DNA of 64,000 nucleotides from assembly GCA_025618425.1 (NCBI GenBank), contig CM046838.1, positions 14,222,010 to 14,286,009 on the forward strand. The letters are read 5' to 3'. Of this stretch, positions 49,612 through 62,562 are shown piece by piece. How positions within the stretch are numbered: the stretch's first letter is position 1; every line of letters starts with the position of its first letter. The notes beneath the pieces are model-generated. The model saw only the letters and a list, made by a program, of their open reading frames with translations. It did no database searches and was not told the DNA's origin. Source of the stretch: Heliocidaris tuberculata. Its lineage: Eukaryota; Echinodermata; Echinoidea; Camarodonta; Echinometridae. The position numbers were made by a program, and so were the translations under genes.

Positions 49612-50005
49612 TTAACAGCGAACCCAGTTAATATTTCTTATATAAAAAACCTACCAAAAAGCTGCCCATCTAAAACTTACATCAGAACATGCAGAAGAGC
49701 TAATAAACAATAACTTTCAAAAGCGGGAAAATACAAGGAAATGAATATCGTGACAAAGGATATTCACGATGTTCACCCTACATATTTATGTAGTCAATTT
49801 CGAGCAAAATCAAACTTTTTACTGGTTAATATTGCATTTTGACATCTATCAACTAAAATCAAACCAATTCCAATATTGAAAAAGAATATAATAGAGGTGG
49901 GGGAGTTCACTAAAACTGTACGTAGGCATGAACAATTCATACATATTACAGATACGGTAATGGGTACACCATTTTGCACAATGGGTTCAGCAATATAAAT
50001 GTATG

Positions 50006-50027
50006 TATATATATATATATATATATG

Positions 50028-50080
<53 letters not shown>
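50006..50080. repeat. (TA)n microsatellite
   Basis: Two TA blocks separated by TGAAATTA; lies 30 bp beyond the 3' end of the Mpv17-like coding exon, probably in its 3' UTR or flank. Confidence 0.9.
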
Positions 50081-50083
<3 letters not shown>

Positions 50084-50109
50084 ACATGTATATATACATA
50101 TATTATACA

Positions 50110-50298
50110 TTAGGCACATTTCTGTTGGTTTTCTGATGGATTTCCTTCATTACCGTGATCGCTCTTGTAATCGTACACCATAAACGAGAGAAACATATCC
50201 CATAAGAAAGTGACAGAGTTGACATAGATGACGCGGGCACGCGGTGGAAGGTAGTAGAAGTTGATCCATTGGATGGTAGGCCAGCAGCACAGATCAAG
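50110..50298 (-). CDS. Mpv17/PMP22-family protein (MPV17L2-like), last coding exon
   Basis: Family members are four-helix proteins of the mitochondrial inner or peroxisomal membrane; MPV17L2 is associated with mitochondrial ribosome assembly in vertebrates. On the - strand the exon follows the acceptor CTTGAACTTCCAG (AG at 50299-50300) and encodes 62 residues plus TAA (50110-50112). It reads 'LDLCCWPTIQWINFYYLPPR' then 'ARVIYVNSVTFLWDMFLSFM', the family C-terminal signature W-P-x-x-Q-x-x-N-F-x-x-x-P-x-x-x-R...N...W...LS. D-x-C-x-W-P and the W-D after the N..T strand agree best with MPV17L2. The tail is hydrophilic (KSDHGNEGNPSENQQKC). Upstream exons were not found in 50.3-64 kb. Phase at the acceptor is taken as 0; another phase is possible. 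Confidence 0.82.
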   Translation of the reverse strand, partial: LDLCCWPTIQWINFYYLPPRARVIYVNSVTFLWDMFLSFMVYDYKSDHGNEGNPSENQQKCA

Positions 50299-51564
50299 CT
50301 GGAAGTTCAAGTATACAAAAACAAGAGGCAATGGCAATGAGAATATTGTACTCTGCAGTGGCGTATCCAGCAATTGATCAAGAGGGGCGGAATCGCCCTT
50401 AAGAGAGGCGGATAGAATGTATTCATACATGTACCTCTCTCAAATATGATAACTTTGTCTACTCGTTTGATATGTTCTAGACAAGGTAATGCCTTAGAAA
50501 TGTGATGGTCAGCAGTTTTTGAGAGAGAATTGTCTCTTAGAAAATTAATAAAACTCTCTCTCTTCGGGTGCAATTACTTAATCACCCCCCCCCCCCCCCC
50601 TGAAGAATCATGCACTATGAAAGTAGTATCTTTTTGTTTTGTTTTTGATGGTGTGCTTTTTTTTTTCCTTTCTTTCTTTCTTTCTTTTCTTCTGGAGTTC
50701 AAACAGAAGAGCTGTATGACGGTTTTATTACATACATGTACTCTAAACTTATTCAAAAGAAAGACTTGCAGCACAATAATACATGTACATGTAAATTGCT
50801 ATGTATAACCAACTAGTAAATAACTTGTTAAAATCAGCCAAAATTGTTTTGCTCAGTTCCGGGTCAACGAATATTGGTCAAAATAAGATAAGCAAACTGC
50901 GCTTCATAAATTTTACAATTTCGTTTAGACGGAAATGAGCTTTATAACATTTCTGGGCCTATTTTAGCCAATAGTTCTGGGCAAATGGGAGTCGGGTGAA
51001 TCATATTCCGAGTAACTGTGTCCATGATGACAAACTATTCTCTAAAAAGTCTGGTATTAAAATACAAGTTGCGCAGTTCCTATTCCTAAGGATAAATAAA
51101 TGGCCAGTCATATAATATGTATAACTGTTCGTACATGTATTTCCAATCAAATAATATTCCTTTTTAATAAACAACAGGTACTTTCATTTACATAATCAAA
51201 GGGCAAGTGAAGAACTTTTATGTATTTCGTTTTCCTGATTTAACCACCTCTTAGCAATGCAATTATCTACTTCTTAGAATTTTCAGTACAATATATCAAG
51301 GAAGAGACTTTGATTACGCAGCAGGTATCCTTTGCCTTAATGAAGGTATTAACGCCATTTGATTTAAAGGGGACGACTGTTACTAATTTGTGCACTTCTT
51401 GTATAGTGAAATCGTTCTGCCAAATAACCGAATCCAACATTTTGAGTAATCGGTTAAAGTCCTTTTAAATGTTTAAAGTTTAATTCAGTTCAATGAATAC
51501 TTATCAAAAAATATGGTTGGCAGTACATAAGAATGAATTATACATGTTTTATAGCAATCAAAAT

Positions 51565-51661
<97 letters not shown>

Positions 51662-52442
51662 CTGTAAAATATTATTTAAAAATTATACACAAGTTTTATC
51701 AATAATGTTACAACTTATGCGTATGAAATACACATATTGAAAAAAAGGTGTAAAAAACGTTATTGTATGTACAGGCATAAGCGTATTTATGTCCCTGCTA
51801 TATCTATGATAAATATTACATAATAGGGCCTACCAAGTAACGAAGAAGTGAAAGGTCAAGGAGAAAGACAAGGTTTATTTCTGAATAAAGCAATATAATA
51901 TGGGCAGTAGAGAAATTAGGCATTCGATAAAAGGAGGGGGAAAGAGAGAGTGAAAAGTATAACAGAGGGATTTCATATGAAGAGAAAAAGGGGGGAAAAT
52001 TTATACAGATAAAAAGAAATATTGAGAATGATAGAAAACCAGGTGTAAATAAATATGCATACATGTACACTAAAAAGAACAAAGATGGTAGTGGTTCCAT
52101 ATTTTGATACAGGCAAGAGTGTGACAGTAATGGTGAATGTTTATCACAAGTTCAGATTTGCATAATGAAAACTGTGTTCGAGATTACGAAGAGCATTACT
52201 TTGGAACCTCATACATGTAGTTCTACATGTAAATTCTCGATTATTATTTTTTTTTTTTTTTTTTTGGCATAACGTAAATATGAATTTATTAGTTTTCTTT
52301 AGAGATGCAATAGCATCATTTTTAGACAATTTTTAGACAATTTTCTCTACGACTCAACAGGGTTGGCGATTCAGTCTTTCTAAAGCGTTGTCATATGAAA
52401 TGTAGTTTGATCCGAGAAGTATTCTGCATGCTCTCTTTATAG
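50299..52442 (-). other. Upstream intron of the Mpv17-like gene, or intergenic
   Basis: CAGTGGCGTATCCAG at 50355 with a C-run at 50584-50600 resembles the ends of the CAGTGGCGGATC-type MITEs, but no clean right end is seen. TTTC repeats at 50667-50690. (TA)n at 51569-51656. T-run at 52245-52265. No exon recognised. Confidence 0.5.
51569..51656. repeat. (TA)n microsatellite, about 88 bp
   Basis: Nearly continuous TA dinucleotides with a single TACATATATAATA interruption near 51614. Confidence 0.9.
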
Positions 52443-53858
52443 TCTGGGAGCCTGTCACCCCATTTTACCCATAAGATTTGACTCCGTAAAGTTACTTAGA
52501 CCATCTAAGTCATTGATAAAAAGGTTGTCAGCCTGACCGTAGCCGTCGAGTTTAGCCCCCAGAGCCCCCAAAAGAAGCCCCAAAGTCGGGTCGATTTTAC
52601 TCCATCTCCCCCATGCACCAAACTTTGTCAGTAGGAAGTAGTGTGACTGGACATTAAAAAACACCAAAAAAATGACAAAAATTTCCGTCGGGATGGGGTG
52701 TCAGACGGCCCCTATAAATTGTGTCAATTTTCCCCCCTTAAAGCCCAGGGACCAAATTTCGTCAGAAGGAAGAGCTATGGATGTAGATTCCAAAAATATA
52801 AAAACTGACAAAATTGTCCATCGGGAAGGGGATATTAGACACCCTGAAATGAAAACCCCAAGGGCCTAAAGTGCCCTTTGACAATGCTTTGCCCCCCAAA
52901 ATGCTCTGTATGTAAAGAAAAACTATTTTCTTATAATCTATGATAATTCATAAGTGTTTTACTCAATTCAATTCAACTTTTCATAACATAAGTTTGAGTA
53001 TAATAATCTTCTTGAGGTGCAAATTGGTGTTCATTGGTTTTTTTAAACCAAAAGTTATGAAATTGTGAAAAATGTATTGCTTTCTCAAAAGTAGCCAAAA
53101 ATGTTATGTCAGGATTATGTAAACACACCCATTGCCTATCTTCACCTGTTTGACAAGGCATAATAGAAGAGCTTTTCAAGTATCTGTGGTATGTGACTGT
53201 CAAGCTGAAATGTACTATTCATTCGCTAACTGCACAGATACCAAGCAAGCTCCTCTATTATGCCTTGTCAGATGGTCAATGGGTGTGTTTACATAATCCT
53301 GACAATATTTTTGGCTACTTTTGAGAAAGCAATAGATTTTCCACAATTTAATAACTTATTAATGAAATGACCAATTGACATTGAATTGGACCTCAAGAAG
53401 ATTATTACACTCAAAAAGTATTTTATGAAAATTTGAATTGAATTGAATAAAACACTTTTGAATGATCATAGAAGATAAGAAAATGGTCTTCCTGTACATA
53501 CAGAGCATCCATAGCTCTTCCTTTGGACAAAATTTGGTCCCTGGGCTTCAAGGAGGAAAAAATCTACCCCAAGTTTTAGCGGCCGTCTGACATCCCATCC
53601 CGACGGAATTTTTGTCAGTTTATTGTGTTTTGTAATGTTCATTCATACTACTTCCTAATGGAAAAGTTTGGTGCACGGGGGAGATGGGGTGAAATCGAAC
53701 CGACTTTGGGGTCTCTTTTGGGGGCTCTGGGGGCTAAACCCGACGGCTACGGTCAGGCTGACAACCTTTTTGTCAATGACTTAGATGGTCTAAGTAACTT
53801 TAAGGGGTCAAATCATATGGACAAAATGGGGTGACTATTTCGGGACAGGCTCCTGACC
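52443..53858. mobile_element. 1.4-kb foldback element, arms about 700 bp
   Basis: Left arm from TCTGGGAGCCTGTC; right arm ends GACAGGCTCCTGAC. Inverse pairs continue throughout: ACTTAGACCATCTAAGTCAT, AGCCTGACCGTAGCCGTCGA, CCGTCGGGATGGGGTGTCAG, and near the centre GACAAGGCATAATAGA... and its inverse (53150/53255). The loop is only ~60 bp. Short ORFs at both arms are mirror images, not genes. A diverged single arm is at 6540-6900. Confidence 0.85.
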
Positions 53859-54114
53859 TATATTAGTCTGGTTCGCTATGTAAGAAAATGGGCTTTCGTT
53901 CAAATTTTTTGGAGATTAGCAAAACTATACATATTTATAATCTTTAGAACATGGGAAATTCAAAAATTGATGTTTGCACAAATCACCGGCATAGCGACCA
54001 TTTTGGATTTTCAAAATGGCCGCTATGTGTAACTCGTATTGGTTTTCCTGACCCTGGAAACAAAGTACTAGCATATTCTGTTAAGTTGCTAGGTTGACTG
54101 GAATATATTATATA

Positions 54115-55163
54115 CAGTGCGTCCCAGAAAAAACGAAACCCTAAAACAAAGGGTTATTGTGACCACACTATGTGCTGTATGACAATAATTATTTATTTTC
54201 CATAAACTAAAAGTATTATGCTTTTAAATGATACCTTGATGGCATCCATCCGTACATGCTTTACCGAGCAGCAGCATTTTGAAAATGACATGTAAAAACT
54301 CAGTTGTGCCAGATTTGGGTAAAACCGTAAAAACGTTAGGATCACCTGCGAACATGACCCAAATGTAACGTGACTTTTAAAACCCTGTGAGAAGACTGTT
54401 TTCATTTGTTTCTTTAAATAACGAGGGTAAGGATAATGCCCTCATCATAAAATAAAGGATGGTCAATGTTTTGTCGATGTTGGGGGTAAAGAAAGGGCAT
54501 GTTTTGTATTCAAATGGTACCTGCAATCGAAATGAAAAGTAATTTTTTGAATTTTGAATAACTGCGATTTCTTTGGAGGACAAAGCGAACAGAAAGGTGA
54601 TATTTTTCATAAAAGTAAAGTTAGTGGCACTTTTCATTGTCATCAAAAGGAAATTCAAGGTTGAAAGGGCACATAAGGCAGAATAATTATCAAGATTATG
54701 GCAATTTCCCACCTCAGGAGGGCACCTTTCCTTTCACAGGAGGGGCACTTTTTCATCTTTTGAGGGAAATTCATTGATTTATGAAATTTTGGGGGCGTAC
54801 ACCCCTGCCACCACTGGAAATTGGTATCGACCCGTGTTCTATGAATTTCTGATTGAATGCATGTCATCACACGAAGGAATTTCACGTATCATATCTCTTA
54901 AAGCTGGTATTTCCCTTGTGTCATGTTCGCATGTGATCCTAACGTTTTCACGGTTTTACCCAAATCTGGCACAACTTAGTGTTTACGCGTCATTTTCAAA
55001 ATGCTGCCGCTCGGTAAAGCATGTACAGATAGATGACATCAAAGTATCATTTAAAAGCATAATACTTCTAGTTTTTGGAAAATAGATAATTATTGTCATA
55101 GAGCACATAGTGTGGTCACAATAACCCTTTGTTTTAGGGTTTCGTTTTTTCTGGGACGCACTG
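54115..55163. mobile_element. Mariner-type MITE, intact ends, 1049 bp
   Basis: TA flanks CAGTGCGTCCCAGAAAAAAC and GTTTTTTCTGGGACGCACTG, perfect inverses. The inverted arms extend about 270 bp (CACACTATGTGCT/AGCACATAGTGTG; GGATCACCTGCGAACATGAC and its inverse). The centre is noncoding. Reference copy for the element at 818-5149. Confidence 0.88.
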
Positions 55164-56479
55164 TATTTTATATATATATATATATATAAAGGCCATTTTT
55201 AAAATACAAAATAGCCGCCGTGTGCGATGACGCATTAAGATTAGAAGTCTAATTATGTCACCAATGGTTTTATCGACTAAGAAAACGGAGGATTGGTATA
55301 TCTTTGCTAAGTTCCTAGGTTGGCCAGGAGCAGAGATAAGGCAACATATATTACACGTATGCCATTTTGAAATTCCAAAATGGCCTCCATATGCGAGGAA
55401 GCGTTAGAAGTAGATGTCTAGCGATGTCACCATTTGTTTTCTGCACCCAGAAATAGCAGGATTGGCACATTTCATTACGTTTATGCCTCTAAAACCTGGG
55501 TTCTTAATTATTTTGTTACGAGGGCCAGAAATATTCTTGAAATTACGTCGCGGGCCACAGAGTATTATATATACATACAAAGACGCATGGGACTCACGAC
55601 TCTTGCCCGAATACATTGTGTATTAGCTTTCTGTTTTTTGGGTTTGTTTTTTTTTTTTTTTAATTATTATTTTTATCATTCAGCGAGCAAGCATAGCTTG
55701 CGAGCAAAAAAAAAATGACACTTTAGAATTGTGAAAATGTAATTTCGTCGTCAAAATGTGCTAATTTAGATTAGATATAAAAAATTACAAAGAGACCATT
55801 TCACTGCCCATAAATGAAATGGTGGGTGCCCGAATGCAGGAAAAAAATTATATTCTCGGGGGAGAGGGCTCCAGGCCCCATCCCCCGCCACAGACGTTAA
55901 TGCATACATACCCGAATGGCTCATCTAAGGACGGTTAAACGATTTTAGAATACACCCTCCTTATTTTTTCTTTCGTTTGATTAAAAAAAAAAACCCAAAC
56001 TATAATATGTGGTAGGGCGGGGAACAGATAAATATGATACGCTATTTGCGAGTGAGCAAAAAAATTTGATACTTTTATTCTTACCAATAGTTAGGATGAT
56101 ATATTATGTATCAACATAGTTCTTAAAACAAGTTTTTTTCTTCTTACTCAGATATTTTTGGCGGGCCGCATGAAATCGTTTCGCGGGCCACAAGTGGCCC
56201 GTGGGCCGCACTTTAAGAACAGGGGCTCTAAAAGAAGCCGAAATAAGGCAAATTATGTATTTTATGGCGGCCATTTTGAAAATCCAAAATGGCCACCATG
56301 CCGGTGTTTGTGCAAATGCTAACATCATTTTTTTATTATCCATGCTCTAACAATTCCGAAAATGTATATTTTTGCTAATCTCCAAAAATTTTGAAGAAAA
56401 ATACATAGTGAACTTGACTAGAAGGCAGCCCTTGGCAACCATGTTTTTCATTATTTCTTTGTTTTAGCAAATATTAAAA

Positions 56480-57070
56480 TGTTAAAGGGAAGCTTGAGTT
56501 CTTGGAAAGGTAAAAAATAATGTGTGAGCTTTCTCATTTTTTAAATGTTAGTTTAGAAGATTATCATAGTAGATATGTCCCCTGAAAAGGATTGCTCTTT
56601 AAATGCTCCCACATTCAAATTATGACAAGAAACTACTGAAATGTTACACAGAGAAAACGCTGTTTAAAAATGCAAACAGTCGTTTATAATATGAACTGAA
56701 CAGCCCGTTGTACAGTTCATATTGTAAACAATCTGTTTACATATTAAACAGGTTGTATTCATATTGTAAACAATCTGTTCACATATTAAACAGGTTGTAT
56801 AGGTTTTAAACAACTTTTTATACAGCGTTTTTCCTGTGTAGGGCCGAACATTTGTGTGTAGTCCCATATACACATTTCTGTGTGCAATGCATGTGACTCT
56901 CATCAGGATTGAGTCAATTTGTTATCATTTTGTTGATTCCAAAACCCTACAGCATACACCAATTCTTATTTGCTACATAATCAACCAATTGCTTTGAGAC
57001 AGTTCTTTTTTTTTACAATTCAATCTCATGACCAGAACTATCTATCTTTAACTTTAGAGTACTATAACTT
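56480..57070. repeat. Dispersed repeat, copy 2
   Basis: Collinear with 39320-39740; carries an internal block (56650-56845) with three CAATCTGTTTACATATTAAA or close variants and TTAAACA-rich text. Confidence 0.65.
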
Positions 57071-57533
57071 TTTTTGTTACATGAGAAATGAACTTGTAAT
57101 TTTCATATGATATTGACCCTATATATTAATGCTTTTCTGTAAAGTCATTAGTGAAATAGACTTTGAAAAATAGAGAAATATTCATTTGAAGCATTTCATA
57201 TTTTTGAAGGAAAAGAATGATAAAAATCACACTGTCGGTCCCAAATTGTTATACAAATCATCACCAAACCCAGCGAATGTGGTATCATGTTGTAGAGAAT
57301 AATATGCTACCACAAAAAAGATATAATGGGGTTCTGTTACAAAAATATCTTCAAACTTATTCAATACTAGTTTACTATGGAGGCCATTTTGAAAATCCCA
57401 AATGGCTTCTTGGTCAGGGTTTGTGCAAATGCCAACATCAATTTTTGGATTCCCCATGTTCTATTGATTCCAAAAATGTATAGTTTTGCTAATCTCCAAA
57501 AATTTTGAACAAAAATACACAGCGAACCTGACT

Positions 57534-58769
57534 ATTAGTATGTTATCTATATCATCGATCTGTTCAATCGTCAGACTTGCGGGGAAAAGAGGGTGGGGTA
57601 CTGCAAAATTTGTCTTACATACCTAATAATATACTGTAAACAAATAGGTAGCTTGTAAGCTTTCAATCTGCGTAACATGAGTAATTTTCTATTACAGGTA
57701 CTTTTCTTTATCATATATACATTTGTCTGATTTGCATTTGAACTGACGATTACTTTATGTTATATCTAATATGTTTTTGCATCAACACCGGAACCCAAAA
57801 AAGACCTGGAGTTGGCGCCAATGGATTTTGACAAGGTCACATAAATTGACCCCTATACAGTCAACCTTGAAGATTTTTTTTTTTTTTTTTAATTGTGAAG
57901 CGTAAGACTAAAGGTGTTGAATGTTGATAGAATTTGGTAGCCATGGTAACCTATTAAATATAGCATCCATGAAATGCTCAATGTAACGAACGGACGAGAT
58001 AGAAAATGGTTTCTTGACTTTTTGTACTCCTTTGTCTTTTCTATCTTAACAAACTGAACATTGGCAAATAACCTTGAACTGCTATAATGCTAGTCAGGTA
58101 AGTTGCCAGTAACTTCTTTGCCATTCATGTAAACAATGGTGTTATTTGAAGTGCATGTAATGCCTGGCTGGGAGTTGGTGACCTGTAAATGATGAGCCTA
58201 CAGGGCCCTGGCTCTTAAACTGTACATGTAGGTGAACGGCACAGCCACGTCAGGTGCTGTTTTTTCCTAGGAGGGCTTAGCATAGGTTTCCCTGGATTCC
58301 ATGACACAGCAGATGTTGTGCACAGTTCATATTCTTACATGTATGTAGGCTTATATATATATATATATGTATGTAATTCAGGTTTGAGCGTTGATCTCTC
58401 TCTCGTTACTACAATATCATACTTGCATTATTCAAAGACCTGTTTATTCCCATTTACAATGATGCCCCATTTGTAATGATTATGCAGTTACTGAATGTAC
58501 AGTACTCGTGAATATGGGGCCAAGCCAAAAGTAAAACGTTGCAAACTACATTGTTATAGTCAACAGTGAATTCTTCATTGGTTTGGAGGATAGATTGTGT
58601 TTTGAATGATATAGCAGTTTAGCAGTGCCTACTGAGTGGCCATTTGTTGTAGTGGAGAAATAACATACTTGCAATTATCTGTATAAAACTCAAACACAAT
58701 GATAATCTCAAATCGGTCAAATAAAACACATTTCACGTTTAAAATAAAGGGCGAAAACAACTTATCTCT
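57534..58769. other. No gene recognised
   Basis: AT-rich. GGTAGCCATGGTAACC near 57940 is shared with the MITE at 35635-35872. T-run at 57876-57890, short (TA)n at 58354-58367. Confidence 0.55.
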
Positions 58770-59210
58770 TCATGAATGACCAACTCAACATTATTCAGAA
58801 CACGTTTCATTGTCCAATGAACAGGAGAATACACAGTTGGCATTCATGCATTACCGCTGCATCATCACTGAAACACAATCTATCCTTCAAACAAATTTAC
58901 TTCCTTCCAATTTGTCGGAAAACATTTTCTCACAGACGTTTTGTTCTTCTCATGCGGTGTTATACAAACCTCTATCCGACAATCCATGACGAATTCTTTA
59001 TTTTCCTTGACCCTTCCAGTTTACCACGGCGGCTACGATGGTGCGAATGTTTAATTTCTTTATCATATTCCAGGCATCAGGAGGTAATATCTCTTGACGG
59101 GTTTCACTTCTCAATTTATTCAGTTCAGAACTCGAGTTTTGGTGAAGTGTCAGGTCCCGGATTTGGGTGTGTATGCCTATATCCTCGTACGACAATAGTT
59201 CCAATACAAA
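58770..59210 (-). pseudogene. Possible LINE ORF fragment (N-terminal to endonuclease)
   Basis: On the - strand, 'SETRQEILPPDAWNMIKKLN' (about 59060-59115), then in a shifted frame 'HHRSRRGKLEGSRK', recall the basic linker before the endonuclease domain of some LINE ORF2 proteins (P..W..IK.LNI..., RRG+). A 188-codon + strand frame over the same bases (58772-59338) has no recognisable features. Low confidence; could be chance. Confidence 0.3.
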
Positions 59211-60430
59211 AGTGGACGTATAGAGCTGGGGTAGTATGTCACATTTATATTATTTGCGGTGATATAACGTTCCATCACAATCTTGGAGAGAGCCAGTGGC
59301 GTAATGAGCAAAAACATTTGAGGGGGCTGAGCCATTAAGAACGCGATGATATATAGGTCTACTACTCGGATAGCAACATCACCTCCCCCCTCCCTTACCC
59401 CCACCCCAGGAATGCTTTGCATCGTTTTAACGACGCTCTTGGTGAATTATATTTTTTTATTTATTTTTTTTATAATTATTATTTTGCGCGATCACGTAGC
59501 GACCGAGCGAGAAAATGTTACGGTATTTTTTTTTTTTAAGGTTGGATTTAGAGCACTTTTGATAACACAGGCAAAACTGAAAAACCTTTAAAAATTGGCT
59601 TCCCGATATACAGGCTTATATACTAAGACTACACTTGCCGGGACCCTAAGAATCATTGCAATAAAAGCAACAGAGAAAAAAAAAAGTTGGAAAGAAAGTC
59701 TTTTCTTTTCTCTCTCTTTCTCTCCCTCTCTCTCCCTTTCTTTTTTCTTCTTTCCTTTTTCTTTCCCATTTTCCCCCTTTTTTGTTCTTGGAAAAATTGG
59801 GGGCTGCAGTTACATGAAATAAAAGAAATAAAAGGCAATCAAAAACATTTTTCGTTTGTACAAGGAGAATTCTAATGGGTCTCCCTGCAGATAAGGGTTG
59901 TTTAAATTGTTTTGTTTTGTTTTTTTCGTTTGGTTTTTTGTTTGCTTGTTTTTGTGGGGTTTTTTGTGTGTTTTTTTTTTAAATGTTTTCATGCTCAGTA
60001 CATTTTAAGTCAGGTCAGTTAACCAAATTTTGGGGACAGAATTTACAAAAGAGCAATTTTTTACCTGTGAGTCATATGTGTCAAAAGCGTCAATTTTGGA
60101 TAAGGTGCCACGAAATGTTATGCAAAAACACAAATTCATTTGTATGTCTTGAAATATACAAACTAGTTCATTAAATGTGTTATATCCAGGCGAGTCTGAT
60201 AAAATCCAATGCAGCAGTTTCAGTGTTAATTGCTTCATTATATTCATTTTTCTTGAGCTCTATGGTGATTTATGCTAATTATACATAAAATAAACGAAAT
60301 AGATATGCAGGGGCTTCAAATTTGTGACAATAAGATTAGATCGGTCAGTTAGAATAAAATATCATCAATAATTTTAATGATTTATCATATTCATTCATCT
60401 TAGTGCTTATTTATTTTAAGTGCCAATTAT
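59211..60430. other. Low-complexity and AT-rich stretch, no gene
   Basis: C-rich block at 59386-59410, CT-rich tract 59698-59780, (TTTTG)n/T-rich block 59905-59985. The region near 59288 (CAGTGGCGTAATGAGC) looks like the start of a CAGTGGCG-type MITE, with CGCGATCACGTAGCGACCGAGCGAG further in; no right end found. Confidence 0.5.
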
Positions 60431-60950
60431 ATATCAAGAAACAACTACATGTACACCAGCACCCCGAAATCTGCAACATATTGGTGAATAGGGTCAGGTT
60501 AGTGAATGACTATGTCAACCGTGGTATCCTGAGTATATTTCTTGACTATTAAAGTTAGTTTATTATTATGCGTAAAACAAAGTTTCAACGGAACATGTAG
60601 GCCTATATCAAGAAAATACCAGCAAGTAAGATATGTTACTCTGATTCTGCTAAATAAGTTCAGGTAAATTAAAAGACATTTTTAAGTGCAATATTCTAAG
60701 TATATTTCTTGATTTTTATAACGTAATATATTTATGAATATATCCCTCGGGGGGGGGGGGGGGTAGAGGGCGGAGGATATACCAAGAAATTCCTATACCA
60801 ACACCCGAAATTGCAACAACTTTGTGAGCCTGGTCAGTTAGGTCAGGTAAAATAGAATAACAAAGTTTATTGTGATATTTTGAGTTCATTTCTTGATTTT
60901 TATGCCAAGTTCCTATGATTTATCAAGATTTATTATGATTTGTATATGTT
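60431..60950. repeat. Degenerate tandem repeat, unit about 172 bp, three units
   Basis: Markers ATATCAAGAAA / ATATACCAAGAAA at about 60431, 60605 and 60776 are each followed by 'ACACCAGCACCCCGAAAT', 'TGCAACA', 'GGTCAGGTTAG' and 'TATATTTCTTGA' variants. Earlier partial matches near 60010 and 60330 suggest further decayed units. G14 run at 60750-60763. Confidence 0.65.
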
Positions 60951-62560
60951 CATGCATGTACACTCATTGTATAGGCATCTCAATAATGTTAAATACAAGT
61001 AAAGTTTGTTTTAACACAACAACAAAAAATAATAAAAACTAGAGTTAAACAACTAAACTTTAGGCTGTGGAACAGTCATTGAATGAGGAGTAAATGGCAT
61101 AATATGAGAAGGGGGAAAAAACCACTTGTTAGAAAGTGAAAGGGGAATAATCTATATAAAAATGGGGCTCTCTTCAGATTTGAAAAAAGGGAGAATTGTC
61201 AATTGTCATTGCCCCCCCCCCCCCCCCCCCTCCTGAGGGCCGCTTCTGGTAAAAAGGAATGTTTGTATAAGTATTATTGGTAGGCTGTCCTATGTTTCAT
61301 CATTTCTTTCCCGTGAGTTGTCGGTCTACTGAGATAATCAGATATTGTTCTATATCAGGTAATGAGCAGTGACGAAATGTAATGAATAAAGCTACAATGT
61401 AATCTCTGTGTTGGTACAGTTATGGTAATTGCTCTTTGAAAAAACAAGGAACAATGTCGGTTAAAAGGTACAATGAACTGCGTGAGAGGGGGACTTCGAA
61501 AAACATATTCCAGTTTCTGGTTCGGTTGTTTTTTTCAACATTGAAATGTTAGATTTTACATTGTTGGTGTGTGACCTTTAAATTCACGGTAGGTCAAGTA
61601 TAATTAATGGATGATTCTAAAAAGAGACTGTACAGTATATTGACTCATAATCATGGTTTTGAAGAATTTCCTGTTGTTAACAACCTTAAACGGGCAAGAG
61701 AAGATTAATGAAGATATACTTGAGAAGTCGCAGTCGTCTCAATGTCATACCTGCGATAGACTTACGCATGTAGTAATGGTAACTGCCGTTTGATGTAACA
61801 AAGAATGTAACGATGTTTAAAAAGTACACGCAAAATATGTATGTGTGGGAGGGATACTTCGAAACAGAAATGTCACTGTCTTAGTCGTTTCTTTTCAACA
61901 TTGAAATTTTTAAAAGAATGATGGTATTTATTTCTAATATTTATTTTAAAAATCAAATGAACGCATGTCTATGTGGGAGGGGGAATTCGAGGAGATGCAG
62001 AAAGGTGCACAACTGGTTGTGACCATGACAAACGAATGACGTACAGTACGAACCGCAGGAGTTGGCCAAGAGCCATCCATACACAGAGTTTTGCCAACTC
62101 GGCTCAAGAGGGTAACAATATGGCGCATGTTGCTATGTTAGGCAAACATGCAACGAAGGAATATACGCCATGTGGTGCCCAACTGAAACTAGATTAATTT
62201 AACTTTTTGTATCCTGGAAATATTCTAGTTCATCATTTATAAACTGCCATTGTCTCTAATGGTTTTGCTGATGTTTAACATAAATGGTATTTGTGTTTCT
62301 AAAGAAATAGAATTTACATTTTAACTATCAATGATGAAAGGGTGTTTTTATACTTTTAAGTGAGTGAATTATAGTATAAGCTGAAGTATAACAAAATGAA
62401 ATACTAATAAATTCATATAATATGTAGAAACCTTCATAACATTACATGAAACTGTAATATGAGTTGATGGAGAGCTGTGGTTAAGATAAAGCTATAAAAT
62501 GTAGAAAGTTAAGCACATTTCAAAGCTCTACTGCGATTCATTATGCATGATGGAATTTAA
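60951..62560. other. No gene recognised
   Basis: AT-rich; C18 run at 61213-61230. The segment 61720-62200 is slightly less AT-rich, with short frames on both strands, but nothing matches a known family. Confidence 0.5.
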
Positions 62561-62562
62561 TA

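Larger units (their letters stand above)
53865..57533. mobile_element. 3.7-kb element with about 150-bp inverted ends and CAAAATGGCC palindromes
   Basis: Left end AGTCTGGTTCGCTATGTAAG..., TTTTTTGGAGATTAGCAAAA. The right end (57370-57533) is its inverse: CTTTGCTAATCTCCAAAAATT-like text to AGCGAACCTGACT. ATT flanks both sides. Palindromic CCATTTTG...AAAATGGCC motifs recur near 54000, 55195, 55370, 56265 and 57383. A second right-end-like copy at 56260-56420 suggests two fused copies. A mariner element (54115-55163) and repeat copy 2 (56480-57070) lie inside. No transposase recognised. Confidence 0.7.

Noticed and set aside
52455..53834. Two similar 69-70 codon ORFs on opposite strands
   Set aside because: They are the two arms of the foldback element and mirror each other; conservation is due to the inverted repeat.
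58772..59338. 188-codon open frame on the + strand
   Set aside because: No domain, composition or splice context suggests a gene. The - strand of the same bases has weak LINE-like features, so this is probably a shadow.
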